This document shows positions 14,337 through 22,840 of a stretch of DNA of 25,214 nucleotides, piece by piece. The translations under genes and the position numbers were made by a program. Numbering within the stretch: position 1 is the stretch's first letter; each line of letters opens with the position of its first letter. Below the pieces are notes generated by a model that was not told the DNA's origin, made no database searches, and was given only the letters and a program-made list of their open reading frames with translations. Origin of the DNA: an uncultured Prevotella sp. (GTDB taxonomy: Bacteria; Bacteroidota; Bacteroidia; Bacteroidales; Bacteroidaceae); the NCBI GenBank assembly GCA_900769275.1, contig CAAGGA010000030.1, forward strand, positions 1 to 25,214, in the 5' to 3' direction.

Positions 14337-15241
14337 TGAGACACGACCACCTGAAAAGAGAACTTGACCTCATACTGTTGCTTATACAGAACAGGCATTA
14401 TACTACAGAAGCGATATGTCAGGAAATAGGTATTTCCCGACGTTCGCTCTATTACTATCTTGACTTCCTGCGGGAGTCTGGCTTTATTGTCGAGAAGCAC
14501 GAACAGTATTATTTCATATCGAGGGAGTCACCATTCTTCAAGGAAATCTACGACCTCGTAATGTTTACTGACGAGGAGGCAGTGCTGATGCGCAATCTTC
14601 TCGACAACAGCGAGATGAAGACACTGCGCATGAAGGAACTGTCTAAGAAACTGGAACGCTTTTATGACTTCCGCATCCTGCAGAACGAGAAACTGCGCAA
14701 GAATATCAGCCGTATCATGAACACCTTGCATGAGGCGATAAAGCAGAGATGCAAGGTTTGTCTCGTCGGTTACTCCTCGCCTCACAGCCAGAGCGTCACC
14801 GACCGAATCGTAGAGCCGTTCATCTTTCTGAACAACAACAACGATATCAGATGTCATGAGACAGCAACCGGGACGAACAAGACTTTCAAACTCTCGCGTA
14901 TGACGGATGTCAGACTTCTGGATGAGCCGTGGGAGAACGAGGAGAAGCACAGGAAGATTTACACCGACCTATTCAATTTCTCAGGTGAAGACAGAATGAT
15001 AGTCGAGATGCGGCTCGGTCAACTCTCATATAATATCCTCATCGAGGAATACCCGGATGCACTTCCTGCCGTGGCCTTGCAGGAGGATGGGAAATGGTAC
15101 TTCCGCACGGAGGTGTGCAGCTATCTCGGCATAGGACGTTTCGTACTCGGGCTTTATGATGACATAGAAGTGATAGGCGACAAGGCGTTCATTGCTTATC
15201 TTAGGGCAAAAATTACCGACTGGGCAAAAAAACAACGATGA
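14336..15241 (+). CDS. HTH and WYL-domain transcriptional regulator
   Basis: This is a predicted DNA-binding regulator. The 301-residue protein has an N-terminal winged helix-turn-helix (about 5-60; TTEAICQEIGISRRSLYYYLDFLRESGF). A helical linker follows (60-135), then a beta-rich ligand-sensing region of WYL type (about 140-205; CLVGYSSPHSQSVTDRIVEP) and a C-terminal WCX-like segment. WYL proteins are known to sense nucleic acids or nucleotides and often control DNA-repair or defence genes, but no defence gene lies next to it here. Its ATG overlaps the rnhB stop by one base, so it is expressed with rnhB, which may hint at a link with nucleic-acid metabolism. The gpmI promoter begins within 10 nt of its stop. 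Confidence 0.85.
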   Translation: MRHDHLKRELDLILLLIQNRHYTTEAICQEIGISRRSLYYYLDFLRESGFIVEKHEQYYFISRESPFFKEIYDLVMFTDEEAVLMRNLLDNSEMKTLRMKELSKKLERFYDFRILQNEKLRKNISRIMNTLHEAIKQRCKVCLVGYSSPHSQSVTDRIVEPFIFLNNNNDIRCHETATGTNKTFKLSRMTDVRLLDEPWENEEKHRKIYTDLFNFSGEDRMIVEMRLGQLSYNILIEEYPDALPAVALQEDGKWYFRTEVCSYLGIGRFVLGLYDDIEVIGDKAFIAYLRAKITDWAKKQR

Positions 15242-15245
15242 TTTT

Positions 15246-15277
15246 CTTGCTCCTTTCATTGGAAAGCCGTAACTTTG
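15246..15277 (+). promoter_or_regulatory. Promoter of gpmI
   Basis: The -7 box TAACTTTG (15270-15277) is a full match. The -33 position 20 nt upstream is CTTG (15246-15249), one base off TTTG. A start site near 15283 gives a 30-nt leader to the ATG at 15314, and rules out the in-frame extension beginning at 15275. Confidence 0.65.
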
Positions 15278-15313
15278 TATTCTGAAAATCAGAAACGTAA
15301 ACATAAAAGTAAA

Positions 15314-16834
15314 ATGGCAAAGAAAGCTCTTTTGATGATTCTCGACGGATGGGGAATCGGTAAGCATGGCAAGGGTGACGTTATTTACAACACACCGACG
15401 CCTTATCTTGATTATCTTACGGCAGTTTCAGCCCACTCTCAGCTTCAGGCTTCAGGCGAAGATGTCGGTCTGCCTGAGGGACAGATGGGTAATTCTGAGG
15501 TGGGACACCTCAACATCGGTGCTGGACGTATCGTGTATCAGGACCTCGTAAAGATTAACCGTGCATGCAAGGATGGATCTATCTCACAGAATCCCCAGGT
15601 CGTTGCTGCATATACATACGCAAAGGAGAACGGCAAGAAACTGCACCTCATGGGACTGGCTTCCAACGGCGGCGTACATTCCTCTCTCGACCATCTCTTC
15701 AAACTCATTGAGGTAGGAAAGGAGTTCGGGCTCAAGAACCAGACTTTCGTGCATTGCTTTATGGACGGCCGTGATACAGACCCACGTTCCGGAAAGGGTT
15801 TCATCGAGCAGATTACAGAGGTGTGCAAGGCTAATGACGCAGCCATCGCAAGCATAATAGGACGCTTCTACGCCATGGACCGCGACAAGCGTTGGGAGCG
15901 TGTCAAGGAAGCATACGACCTTATCACGGCAGGAACAGGCAAGAAAGCCGAGGATATGGTGCAGGCCATGCAGGAAAGCTATGACGAGGGCGTTACCGAC
16001 GAATTCGTGAAAGCCATCACCAATTCTGCCGTCAGCGGCAAGATAGAGGAGGGAGATGTGGTTATCTTCATCAATTTCCGTAATGACCGTGCCAAGGAAC
16101 TTACGCAGGTGCTCACTCAGCAGGATATGCCAGAGCAGGGCATGAAGACGGTTGCAGGACTGAAATACTACTGCATGACCCCTTACGACGCTTCTTTCAA
16201 GGGCGTTGACATACTCTTCCCTAAGGAGAATGTGATGAATACTCTCGGAGAATATCTCTCAAATATGGGCAAGAAGCAGTTGCATACCGCTGAGACAGAG
16301 AAATACGCTCACGTTACTTTCTTCTTCAACGGTGGTCGTGAGGCTCCGTACGAGAATGAAGACCGTGTACTCGTGGCTTCTCCAAAAGTGGCAACTTACG
16401 ACTTGAAGCCGGAGATGTCTGCGTACGAGGTCAAGGACAAGCTCGTAGAGAATATCAAGAAGAATGAGTATGACTTTATCGTTGTCAATTTCGCAAACGG
16501 TGACATGGTAGGTCACACAGGTGTTTACAATGCCATTGCCAAGGCTGTGTGGGCTGTAGATAATTGCGTTCGTGAGGTAATAGAAGCTGCCAAGGCTACC
16601 GGTTACGAGGCAATCATCATCGCCGACCACGGCAATGCTGACAATGCTGTCAATGCTGACGGTACTCCCAACACTGCCCACTCGCTCAATCCTGTTCCTT
16701 TCATCTATGTGACAGACAACAATTCTGCTATGGTAAAGGACGGTCGTCTCGCTGACGTGGCTCCTTCTATCCTTCATATCATGGGACTTGAGCAGCCAGC
16801 AGACATGACGGGTGAGAACCTTATCGTGGACTAA
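15314..16834 (+). CDS. gpmI: 2,3-bisphosphoglycerate-independent phosphoglycerate mutase
   Basis: GpmI interconverts 3- and 2-phosphoglycerate in glycolysis and gluconeogenesis through a phosphoserine intermediate, using two Mn ions. With the ATG at 15314 (MAKKALLMILDGWG) the protein has 506 residues, the standard iPGM length. Asp11 in LDGWG is a metal ligand, and Ser61 in GQMGNSEVGHLNIGAGR is the phosphorylated nucleophile. DGRDTDP, FYAMDRDKRWER, FANGDMVGHTG and IIADHGNADN are further family motifs binding substrate and metal. It is monocistronic: its own promoter lies upstream and a terminator starts 32 nt after the stop. Confidence 0.97.
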   Translation: MAKKALLMILDGWGIGKHGKGDVIYNTPTPYLDYLTAVSAHSQLQASGEDVGLPEGQMGNSEVGHLNIGAGRIVYQDLVKINRACKDGSISQNPQVVAAYTYAKENGKKLHLMGLASNGGVHSSLDHLFKLIEVGKEFGLKNQTFVHCFMDGRDTDPRSGKGFIEQITEVCKANDAAIASIIGRFYAMDRDKRWERVKEAYDLITAGTGKKAEDMVQAMQESYDEGVTDEFVKAITNSAVSGKIEEGDVVIFINFRNDRAKELTQVLTQQDMPEQGMKTVAGLKYYCMTPYDASFKGVDILFPKENVMNTLGEYLSNMGKKQLHTAETEKYAHVTFFFNGGREAPYENEDRVLVASPKVATYDLKPEMSAYEVKDKLVENIKKNEYDFIVVNFANGDMVGHTGVYNAIAKAVWAVDNCVREVIEAAKATGYEAIIIADHGNADNAVNADGTPNTAHSLNPVPFIYVTDNNSAMVKDGRLADVAPSILHIMGLEQPADMTGENLIVD

Positions 16835-16866
16835 TCTGAAAGTTTTTGAAACAAAGAGACAATCAT

Positions 16867-16903
16867 GTGCATCTCATCTCATGATGATGGGATGCACTTT
16901 TTG
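16867..16903 (+). terminator. Terminator of gpmI
   Basis: GTGCATCTCATC (16867-16878) pairs with GATGGGATGCAC (16886-16897) over 12 bp including one T-G pair, with a 7-nt loop, followed by a T-run (16898-16902). Confidence 0.8.
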
Positions 16904-16957
16904 GTTTCTTTCCCCCTTGTAAAAACAATTTTACCCTCCTCCTGTAAACATCATACT

Positions 16958-17656
16958 ATGGTAAAAATAGAGGAATCGTGGCGCATGGCCCTTGCAGAGG
17001 AGTTTGAGAAAGATTATTTTCTCAGGCTCACATCGTTCGTGCGTGAGGAATACAGCCATCATGTCTGCTATCCGCCGGCAGGCGAGATATTCAATGCGTT
17101 TAACCTTTGTCCGATAAACAGGGTCAAGGTGGTGCTGTTGGGGCAGGACCCTTATCACGGCCCCGGACAGGCAGAGGGACTATGTTTCTCTGTAAAGGAT
17201 GGCATACAGCTGCCTCCTTCGCTGATAAATATCTTCAAGGAGGTAAGGGATGACGTGGGGACAGTGCCGGAACTATCTTCCGTAGCCGCTGCAAGAGGCG
17301 TGAGAGCTTATAATGGAAGCCTCAGAAGATGGGCGGAGCAAGGTGTCCTGTTGCTCAATGCCACTTTGACGGTGAGAGAGCATCTTGCCGGGTCGCATCA
17401 GAAAAAAGGTTGGGAGGAGTTTACGGATGCCGTGATAAGAAAGGTGTCAGGGTCACAGTCGCACGTCGTTTTCATTCTTTGGGGTGGCTATGCCCGCAGC
17501 AAGGGAAAGTTGATAGATAGGACAAAGCACCTTATATTGGAGTCCGTCCACCCCTCTCCGCTTTCTGCAAACCGCGGAGGTTGGTTCGGCAATCATCATT
17601 TTTCTCAGTGTAACAGTTATTTGAAGGCTAACGGAAGGGAACCGATAAGGTGGTAA
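16958..17656 (+). CDS. ung: Uracil-DNA glycosylase
   Basis: Family 1 UDG removes uracil from DNA to start base-excision repair. I start it at the ATG at 16958 (MVKIEESWRMAL), because the longer frame from 16865 runs back through the gpmI terminator. The 232-residue protein has GQDPYHGPGQAEGLCFSV with catalytic Asp64, LLLNATLTV, and HPSPLSANRGGW with His198. E. coli Ung has Asp64 and His187, so about 11 extra residues lie between the motifs. They map to GTVPELSSVAAARGVRAYNGSL, where relatives I recall have a short Ile/Pro/Ser loop. No clear TAnnTTTG promoter is visible in the 54 nt after the terminator; a small palindrome GTAAAA-ACAA-TTTTAC sits at 16919-16934. A 60-nt gap separates it from the next gene. 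Confidence 0.95.
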   Translation: MVKIEESWRMALAEEFEKDYFLRLTSFVREEYSHHVCYPPAGEIFNAFNLCPINRVKVVLLGQDPYHGPGQAEGLCFSVKDGIQLPPSLINIFKEVRDDVGTVPELSSVAAARGVRAYNGSLRRWAEQGVLLLNATLTVREHLAGSHQKKGWEEFTDAVIRKVSGSQSHVVFILWGGYARSKGKLIDRTKHLILESVHPSPLSANRGGWFGNHHFSQCNSYLKANGREPIRW

Positions 17657-17716
17657 TAACGTGCTCCTGCCCGTTTTTTCTCTTAGTTTTTCCGGTACAA
17701 GAACAATATTATTCAC

Positions 17717-18334
17717 ATGACACCGATGATACAGGTGGGGGACGTTATTCTCTCCTCCGACATATTTACAGAGTATTTTTGCTGTGACCTTGCAAAGTGC
17801 AAGGGTGAGTGCTGCATCGAGGGTGATGCAGGTGCGCCGGTCACTCTCGAAGAGGTGGCGGCTCTTGAGGAGTCTCTTGACATCGTCTGGGATGACCTCA
17901 GTGCCTCTGCTCAGGCTGTTATAGACAAGCAGGGCGTTGCCTACACCGATGAGGAGGGTGACCTCGTGACCTCTATCGTGGGAGGAAAGGACTGTGTCTT
18001 TACGTATTATGATGACATCGAGATAGAGGGAACGTGCATTGAGGATTGTTGTCTCTGTGCTATGGAGAAAGCATATCGTGCGGGAAAGTCTTCATTCTGC
18101 AAACCGGTCAGTTGCGCTCTCTATCCAATACGCGAGGTGAAATTGGGCAATGGACTGGTAGGACTGAATTATAATCAATGGAGCGTCTGCAAATGTGCAC
18201 GTGAGAAAGGCAGGGAATTGCGTATGCCTGTATGGCGTTTCCTCCGTGAACCGCTCATCAGACGCTTCGGCAGCGAGTGGTATGCTTGGTTGGAGGAGTG
18301 TGCGGAGCAGTTGGGCAAGGTACAGCTGTCGTGA
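17717..18334 (+). CDS. DUF3109 cysteine-rich protein
   Basis: This matches what I know of DUF3109, a conserved Bacteroidetes family of unknown function with a YkgJ-like metal-binding cysteine pattern. The 205-residue protein has 12 or more cysteines, including CCDLAKCKGECC near the N-terminus, GTCIEDCCLC in the middle and FCKPVSCALYP and VCKC later. This suggests a bound zinc or Fe-S cluster; the ligand is inference. The conserved words SCALYPIRE and YNQW are typical. There is no signal peptide or membrane segment, so it should be cytoplasmic. It may be co-transcribed with ung. After the stop the intergenic sequence turns into a polypyrimidine repeat tract. Confidence 0.85.
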   Translation: MTPMIQVGDVILSSDIFTEYFCCDLAKCKGECCIEGDAGAPVTLEEVAALEESLDIVWDDLSASAQAVIDKQGVAYTDEEGDLVTSIVGGKDCVFTYYDDIEIEGTCIEDCCLCAMEKAYRAGKSSFCKPVSCALYPIREVKLGNGLVGLNYNQWSVCKCAREKGRELRMPVWRFLREPLIRRFGSEWYAWLEECAEQLGKVQLS

Positions 18335-18390
18335 GATGAGGCGGTAATATTCTGTCTTTCTCCTCTTTGCCTTGTTTTCCCTTATTTCTT

Positions 18391-18460
18391 TTTATCTCCT
18401 TTTACCTCCTCTTTTCTCCTCTTATCTCCTTTTATCTCCTTTTATCTCGTTTTTTTCTCC
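18391..18460. repeat. Decamer polypyrimidine tandem repeat
   Basis: Seven 10-nt units in exact register: TTTATCTCCT, TTTACCTCCT, CTTTTCTCCT, CTTATCTCCT, TTTATCTCCT, TTTATCTCGT, TTTTTTCTCC. Less regular C/T-rich sequence extends the tract from about 18350 to 18475. One strand is nearly all pyrimidine. The tract lies between convergent genes and runs into the last codons of the AraC-type gene, whose stop codon (18460-18462) is inside it. Confidence 0.85.
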
Positions 18461-19350
18461 TATCTCCCCTCCATGCCCTTGCGGTATTTTATGGGACTGA
18501 TACCTACGTTTTCACGGAAGTACTTGCCGAGGAATGACTGGTTGGGGAAGTTCAGTTCCTTGGCGATGTCGCATATCTTCATGTCTGTCTGCCGGAGAAG
18601 GATGCGTATCTCGTTGGTCACGTATTTGTCTATCCAAGCGTTTGGACTGCATTTGCTGACACCGCTGATGATTTCCGACAGGTATTTCGGAGTCAGTTTC
18701 AGTTTCTCTGCATACCAGCTGACGCGGCGTTCTTTACGGCAGTGCTTCTCTAACAGTTGGATAAACTCTACGAAAACCCTCTCGCTCTTTGTGTCGTAAC
18801 TGTAGTTTTCGGCAGTGTTCATCACGCGGTAGAATGCGCTTCCGAGGTCGTATATCATCGTTACGATAAGCAGTCGCAGCACGTCCTTGCGGAGGGTATA
18901 TTCCTTCCCTTTCGTCCTCTCGTATATCATCTTGAAGTATTCTCCGGCTACGCGCAGTTCGTCTTCCTCCATGGGGAATACGGGATGGTTGCGCGTGAGC
19001 AGGAAAAGCATACTGAGATTGTGGATATCTTTCAGTATCTCAAAGATGAAGGCGTTGGAAATGAGCAGTGCCATTCCTTCCATGTCGTCACTCATCCATA
19101 TCTTTTCCACAATCTGACCATCGGTGAGAATCATGGCATTGCCGGGATGTATCGAGTATTCTTTCTGGTTAAGCACGTATCCCCCTTCCCCTTTCGTGCA
19201 TACAGCCACGATGAGGCAGTTCATCCGCCTTGGCTCGTCTAACTGGGGGATCTCCTTTATGTCGTTGAATATCAAGAGGTCATCGCCGATGGATGGCACG
19301 TCGGATTTCTCACGGATGCGCTCTAAGCTCAGTTCCTTTATCTTTTCCAT
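18460..19350 (-). CDS. AraC-family transcriptional regulator
   Basis: This is a predicted cytoplasmic DNA-binding regulator. The 296-residue protein has an N-terminal cupin-like sensing domain (about 25-150; GEGGYVLNQKEYSIHPGNAMIL) and a C-terminal double helix-turn-helix of AraC/HTH_18 type (about 195-292). The latter includes RRVSWYAEKLKLTPKYLSEI and MKICDIAKELNFPNQSFLGK, followed by FRENVGISPIKYRK. These are the two recognition helices and the family signature. Its ligand is unknown. The start overlaps the end of the upstream secreted-protein gene by 13 nt. AGGAGG (minus strand, 19358-19363) lies about 8 nt before the ATG, a strong Shine-Dalgarno sequence that is uncommon in this phylum and probably supports re-initiation after the overlapping gene. 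The 3' end runs into the decamer tract. Confidence 0.9.
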   Translation of the reverse strand: MEKIKELSLERIREKSDVPSIGDDLLIFNDIKEIPQLDEPRRMNCLIVAVCTKGEGGYVLNQKEYSIHPGNAMILTDGQIVEKIWMSDDMEGMALLISNAFIFEILKDIHNLSMLFLLTRNHPVFPMEEDELRVAGEYFKMIYERTKGKEYTLRKDVLRLLIVTMIYDLGSAFYRVMNTAENYSYDTKSERVFVEFIQLLEKHCRKERRVSWYAEKLKLTPKYLSEIISGVSKCSPNAWIDKYVTNEIRILLRQTDMKICDIAKELNFPNQSFLGKYFRENVGISPIKYRKGMEGR

Positions 19351-20414
19351 ATCTGTTCCTCCTTTGTCTTGTCTGTGTCAGTTGGCTTTAGCACTATAAT
19401 CTCAGCCCCTGCTATTTCGGGTATCGGTTTTCCGTCAAGGCTTGTCACTGTCAGCGAGTCCGTCCTGTGGGTCGTGAAGCGTGTGAAGAACTGCTCGTCA
19501 TCAGTGCCGATGCAGCGGTAACGCATTCCGTTTACCGAAATAAGTCGCCCTTTTCCTGTCTTTCTCAGCGTCAGCCTTATCTGTCCTTCCGCTTCAGGTG
19601 GGAAATAGCAACGTGTGGTGTCCTTGTCCTGAACGATGGAGAGAGGTTCGTATGTCTTGCAGGCGTGAAGGGCAATGTCGGGAATGTCGTGGAAATCGCA
19701 GATACAGGCTTCTGCCCTTTCAGTCCCTATCCATGCCGGTGAGAAGCCGTATATGAACTCTTTCCAGTCTTTTTGGTATGCGAGTGCATCGAAGTCTTCG
19801 CCGTATTCCGTTATCCTGCCTGTCGCTATGGTGCAAAGCCAATCTTGTTCTCTGTCGCACGTCACCGTTTCCTTTCCCTCCGTGACGGTCGTGATGCTTG
19901 CAGCTATCTGTCCTCTTTTCGTTTGCTCAGCCCATGTCTGTCCTGTCTGCCCGCTGCTCCATGAATCTCTGCATGGTGCGTACCATACGGAGATGACATT
20001 TCTTCCGATTGTGAGGAAGTCAGTTATGTCAATGTCCCGTGCAGCCATGCCCAGTATCCCGTGAGGTCTGTAAGGCCATATTGCGGCTGTCATGGCTATT
20101 CTTCCATTGACATAGATGAGTGCGTGACCTGTCGTTGCTATCGTGAGTACTGCCTTTTCCGGCAGTCTTCCGGCTGTCAGGATGCTGTGAAACCATACCT
20201 CGTCTCCCTTGTCTGCCGTGGGATGGCATAGAACGATTCTCTCTCCGGCTTTCGTTATCCCATGGGAGACTGGAAGCAGCAATAGTAGTAGCAGTGTATG
20301 GAGAAAGTGTCTCAAGGTGTATGATGTCGGAATATGGGAGTATAGGGTGGTGGTCTGTATCAGATGAACCGCAACCTCATGGTAGGAACAATGCCTTTTA
20401 CGGTGCTGTGACAT
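19338..20414 (-). CDS. Secreted protein with rhamnosidase-N-like beta-sandwich, catalytic domain absent
   Basis: I cannot name a function. A signal peptide is clear (RHFLHTLLLLLLLPVSHG). The first in-frame ATG gives 33 extra residues before it, so a TTG start at 20315 (325 residues, preceded by ACC) is a good alternative. The segment from about residue 65 to 145 (DEVWFHSILTAG, TGHALIYVNGRIAM, ARDIDITDFLTIGRNVISVWY) resembles the carbohydrate-binding-like N-terminal domain of family 78 alpha-L-rhamnosidases and related glycosidases. There YVNG and the DITDFL...GRN pattern recur. The rest (about 150-358) looks beta-rich with no (alpha/alpha)6 barrel, so no catalytic glycosidase domain is present. 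It may be a binding protein, or the surviving part of a larger enzyme. It is followed by, and overlaps, an AraC-type regulator gene. Confidence 0.65.
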   Translation of the reverse strand: MSQHRKRHCSYHEVAVHLIQTTTLYSHIPTSYTLRHFLHTLLLLLLLPVSHGITKAGERIVLCHPTADKGDEVWFHSILTAGRLPEKAVLTIATTGHALIYVNGRIAMTAAIWPYRPHGILGMAARDIDITDFLTIGRNVISVWYAPCRDSWSSGQTGQTWAEQTKRGQIAASITTVTEGKETVTCDREQDWLCTIATGRITEYGEDFDALAYQKDWKEFIYGFSPAWIGTERAEACICDFHDIPDIALHACKTYEPLSIVQDKDTTRCYFPPEAEGQIRLTLRKTGKGRLISVNGMRYRCIGTDDEQFFTRFTTHRTDSLTVTSLDGKPIPEIAGAEIIVLKPTDTDKTKEEQIWKR

Positions 20415-20553
20415 CGTGGTAGGGCATTGTTTGCCATGGGGCTGCGGTTTTGTTCATGCGGTTTTCTGCTGTGACAACGTTGTGTATGTCATGTCGTGTC
20501 ATTATGAATCCACTCCAGACGTGTGGGAGCGGTCAGCCATGGCACAGCTTTCG

Positions 20554-22548
20554 TTATGCGTCAATGTTGGCGTATGTGGCATTCTTCTCGATGAACTGCC
20601 TGCGAGGCTCCACGTCATCACCCATGAGCATGGAGAATATCTCGTCGGCCTCTGCGGCATTCTGTATGGTGACCTGCTTGAGCAGACGTGTCTCGGGGTT
20701 CATCGTTGTGTCCCAAAGCTGTTCAGGATTCATTTCGCCAAGACCTTTGTATCGCTGTGTGTGCAGACGTGAGTCATCGGCATTGCCGCCACAGTAGGTG
20801 TCGATGAAGCGGAGACGGTCCTGCTCGGTGTAGCAATACTCCTTGTTGTTCTTGTAGGAGCACTGGTAGAGCGGTGGCGTGGCGATGTAGAGGTGTCCCT
20901 CCTGTATCACCTGTGGCATGAATCGGAAGAAGAGCGTCATGATGAGTGTGTCGATGTGTGAACCATCGACGTCGGCATCGGTCATGATGATAATCTTGTC
21001 GTAGCGCAGTTTCTCGATGTTTGCCTCTTTGGTGTCATTGCCATCAACGCCGAAGCGCACTCCGATAGCCTGAAGGATGATGCTGACAGACTCTGATTCG
21101 AAGACCTTGTGCCACTGCACCTTCTCCACGTTGAGGATTTTTCCGCGCAGGGGAAGTATAGCCTGTGTGTGACGGTCGCGTCCCTGCTTGGCAGAGCCTC
21201 CGGCGGAGTCACCCTCGACGAGGAATATTTCGGTCTGCTTGGGGTCGCGGCATGAGCAGTCGGCGAGCTTGCCGGGCAGTCCGCCTCCCGTCATGGGGTT
21301 CTTTCTCTGCACGTTCTCTCGTGCCTTGCGTGCAGCAATACGTGCCGTGGCAGCGAGGATGACTTTCTCGCATATCTTCTTCGCTTCGTTGGGATGCTCT
21401 TCAAGGTAGTAGGAAAGAGCCTCGCCGACAGCCTGCTGTACTGCGCCTGCCACCTCCGAGTTGCCGAGCTTCGTCTTCGTCTGTCCCTCGAACTGTGGCT
21501 CTGCCACCTTGACGCTGATGACTGCGGTGATGCCTTCGCGGAAGTCTTCGCCTGAGATTTCTATCTTCGCTTTCTCTATCTGCTTGGAAAGAGAAGGCTC
21601 GTTGTCAGCGTAGGTCTTGAGGGTACGTGTGAGGGCGGTGCGGAAACCTTGGAGGTGCGTGCCGCCTTCTATCGTGTTGATGTTGTTTACGTATGAGTGT
21701 ATGTTCTCGCTGTAGTCGGTATTGTACATTATGGCAACCTCGATGGGCACGCCGTTCTTCTCGGTCTTCAGATAGATGACGTCATCGAAGAGATGTGTGC
21801 GGTGACGATCGACATAGCGCACGAACTCTTTCAGACCGTCCTGAGCGTGGAATACCTCCACTTTCGGCTGCCATCCCTCTACCGTATTGCCGTTCTCGTC
21901 GAGTTCCGGTCTTAGGTCGGTGAGCGTTATCTTGATGCCAGCGTTGAGGAAAGCGAGTTCTCTCATGCGGCGTGCCACTATGTCGTATTTGTATGTCGTG
22001 GTAGTGAAGATGCTGCTGTCAGGCCAGAACTGCTGTCTTGTGCCGCGCTTGTCTGTGTCGCCTACAATCTTGACATCGTAGAGAGGCTTGCCTTTTTCGT
22101 ATTCCTGCTGGTATATCTTGCCGTCGCGGAACACTTGTGAGAGCATGTGCGTGGAGAGTGCGTTTACACAACTTACGCCTACGCCGTGAAGACCTCCGCT
22201 GACTTTATATGAGCCTTTGTCAAATTTTCCTCCTGCGTGAAGTACTGTCATTACGACTTCGAGGGCGGATTTGTGCATCTTCGGGTGTTCATCGACGGGG
22301 ATGCCTCGTCCGTTGTCCTGCACGGTGATGGAGTTGTCTTCGTTGATGGTTACTTCAATATCGGTGCAGTAGCCTGCCATGGCTTCGTCAATGGAGTTAT
22401 CGACGGTCTCGTTCACAAGGTGGTGGAGACCTTTCTCCGAGATGTCACCGATATACATGGCGGGACGCTTGCGTACGGCTTCAAGTCCTTCGAGCACTTG
22501 GATGCTGCTGCCGGTATAGTTTGTTTCTTGGTTTTGTATTTCTTCCAT
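20554..22548 (-). CDS. gyrB: DNA gyrase subunit B
   Basis: GyrB is the ATPase subunit of gyrase, which introduces negative supercoils with GyrA. The 664-residue protein has the GHKL ATPase domain (VRKRPAMYIGD; NETVDNSIDEAMAG; DNGRGIPVDEHPK; GGLHGVGVSCVNALS) and the transducer domain. The TOPRIM domain has Glu445 in VEGDSAGG, PLRGKILNVEK and DADVDG from Asp524. The C-terminal GyrA-contact region YKGLGEMNPEQLW closes it. The long insertion of proteobacterial GyrB is absent, as in other Bacteroidetes. EGDSAGG and the QGRDR that follows look wild type in the quinolone-resistance region. The gene has its own promoter and a 44-nt leader; overlapping plus-strand frames are shadows. Confidence 0.97.
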   Translation of the reverse strand: MEEIQNQETNYTGSSIQVLEGLEAVRKRPAMYIGDISEKGLHHLVNETVDNSIDEAMAGYCTDIEVTINEDNSITVQDNGRGIPVDEHPKMHKSALEVVMTVLHAGGKFDKGSYKVSGGLHGVGVSCVNALSTHMLSQVFRDGKIYQQEYEKGKPLYDVKIVGDTDKRGTRQQFWPDSSIFTTTTYKYDIVARRMRELAFLNAGIKITLTDLRPELDENGNTVEGWQPKVEVFHAQDGLKEFVRYVDRHRTHLFDDVIYLKTEKNGVPIEVAIMYNTDYSENIHSYVNNINTIEGGTHLQGFRTALTRTLKTYADNEPSLSKQIEKAKIEISGEDFREGITAVISVKVAEPQFEGQTKTKLGNSEVAGAVQQAVGEALSYYLEEHPNEAKKICEKVILAATARIAARKARENVQRKNPMTGGGLPGKLADCSCRDPKQTEIFLVEGDSAGGSAKQGRDRHTQAILPLRGKILNVEKVQWHKVFESESVSIILQAIGVRFGVDGNDTKEANIEKLRYDKIIIMTDADVDGSHIDTLIMTLFFRFMPQVIQEGHLYIATPPLYQCSYKNNKEYCYTEQDRLRFIDTYCGGNADDSRLHTQRYKGLGEMNPEQLWDTTMNPETRLLKQVTIQNAAEADEIFSMLMGDDVEPRRQFIEKNATYANIDA

Positions 22549-22598
22549 TTCTGTATGGCTGTAAATAGTATCTTGTTTCTGATGGCTTTATTTCTTTG

Positions 22599-22630
22599 CA
22601 AAGGTAGTGAAAAATTGTGGAATATACAAG
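22599..22630 (-). promoter_or_regulatory. Promoter of gyrB
   Basis: The plus-strand CAAAGGTA (22599-22606) is TACCTTTG on the minus strand. CAAG (22627-22630), giving CTTG, stands at the -33 position with a 20-nt spacer, one base off consensus. The predicted start lies about 44 nt before the gyrB ATG. Confidence 0.65.
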
Positions 22631-22840
22631 TGTTTCTTACCTTTTTCTTACGTGCGTGCGCGAAGAAAGGGTTGCTGGTTGTGCAAAAAATAAAAGAGAC
22701 TGCTACCCACCTCGGGCTGCAGCCTCCAACAAAAATTATTATGGAAACAATCTTGTGTTATGTCTTGTAATATGATGTGTTCTTTTTCTTTGCGAGCTTG
22801 CTTTTTACGGCTGCGCTGCAGCATTCATGGGATGATGTCG

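Noticed and set aside
14336..15241. The WYL regulator as a marker of a defence island
   Set aside because: All neighbours are housekeeping genes (rnhB, gpmI, protease), and nothing nearby resembles a restriction, CRISPR or other defence gene.
16865..16957. N-terminal extension of ung by 31 residues
   Set aside because: It would be translated from the stem and T-run of the gpmI terminator, and the added residues match no Ung; the ATG at 16958 puts catalytic Asp at 64 as in E. coli.
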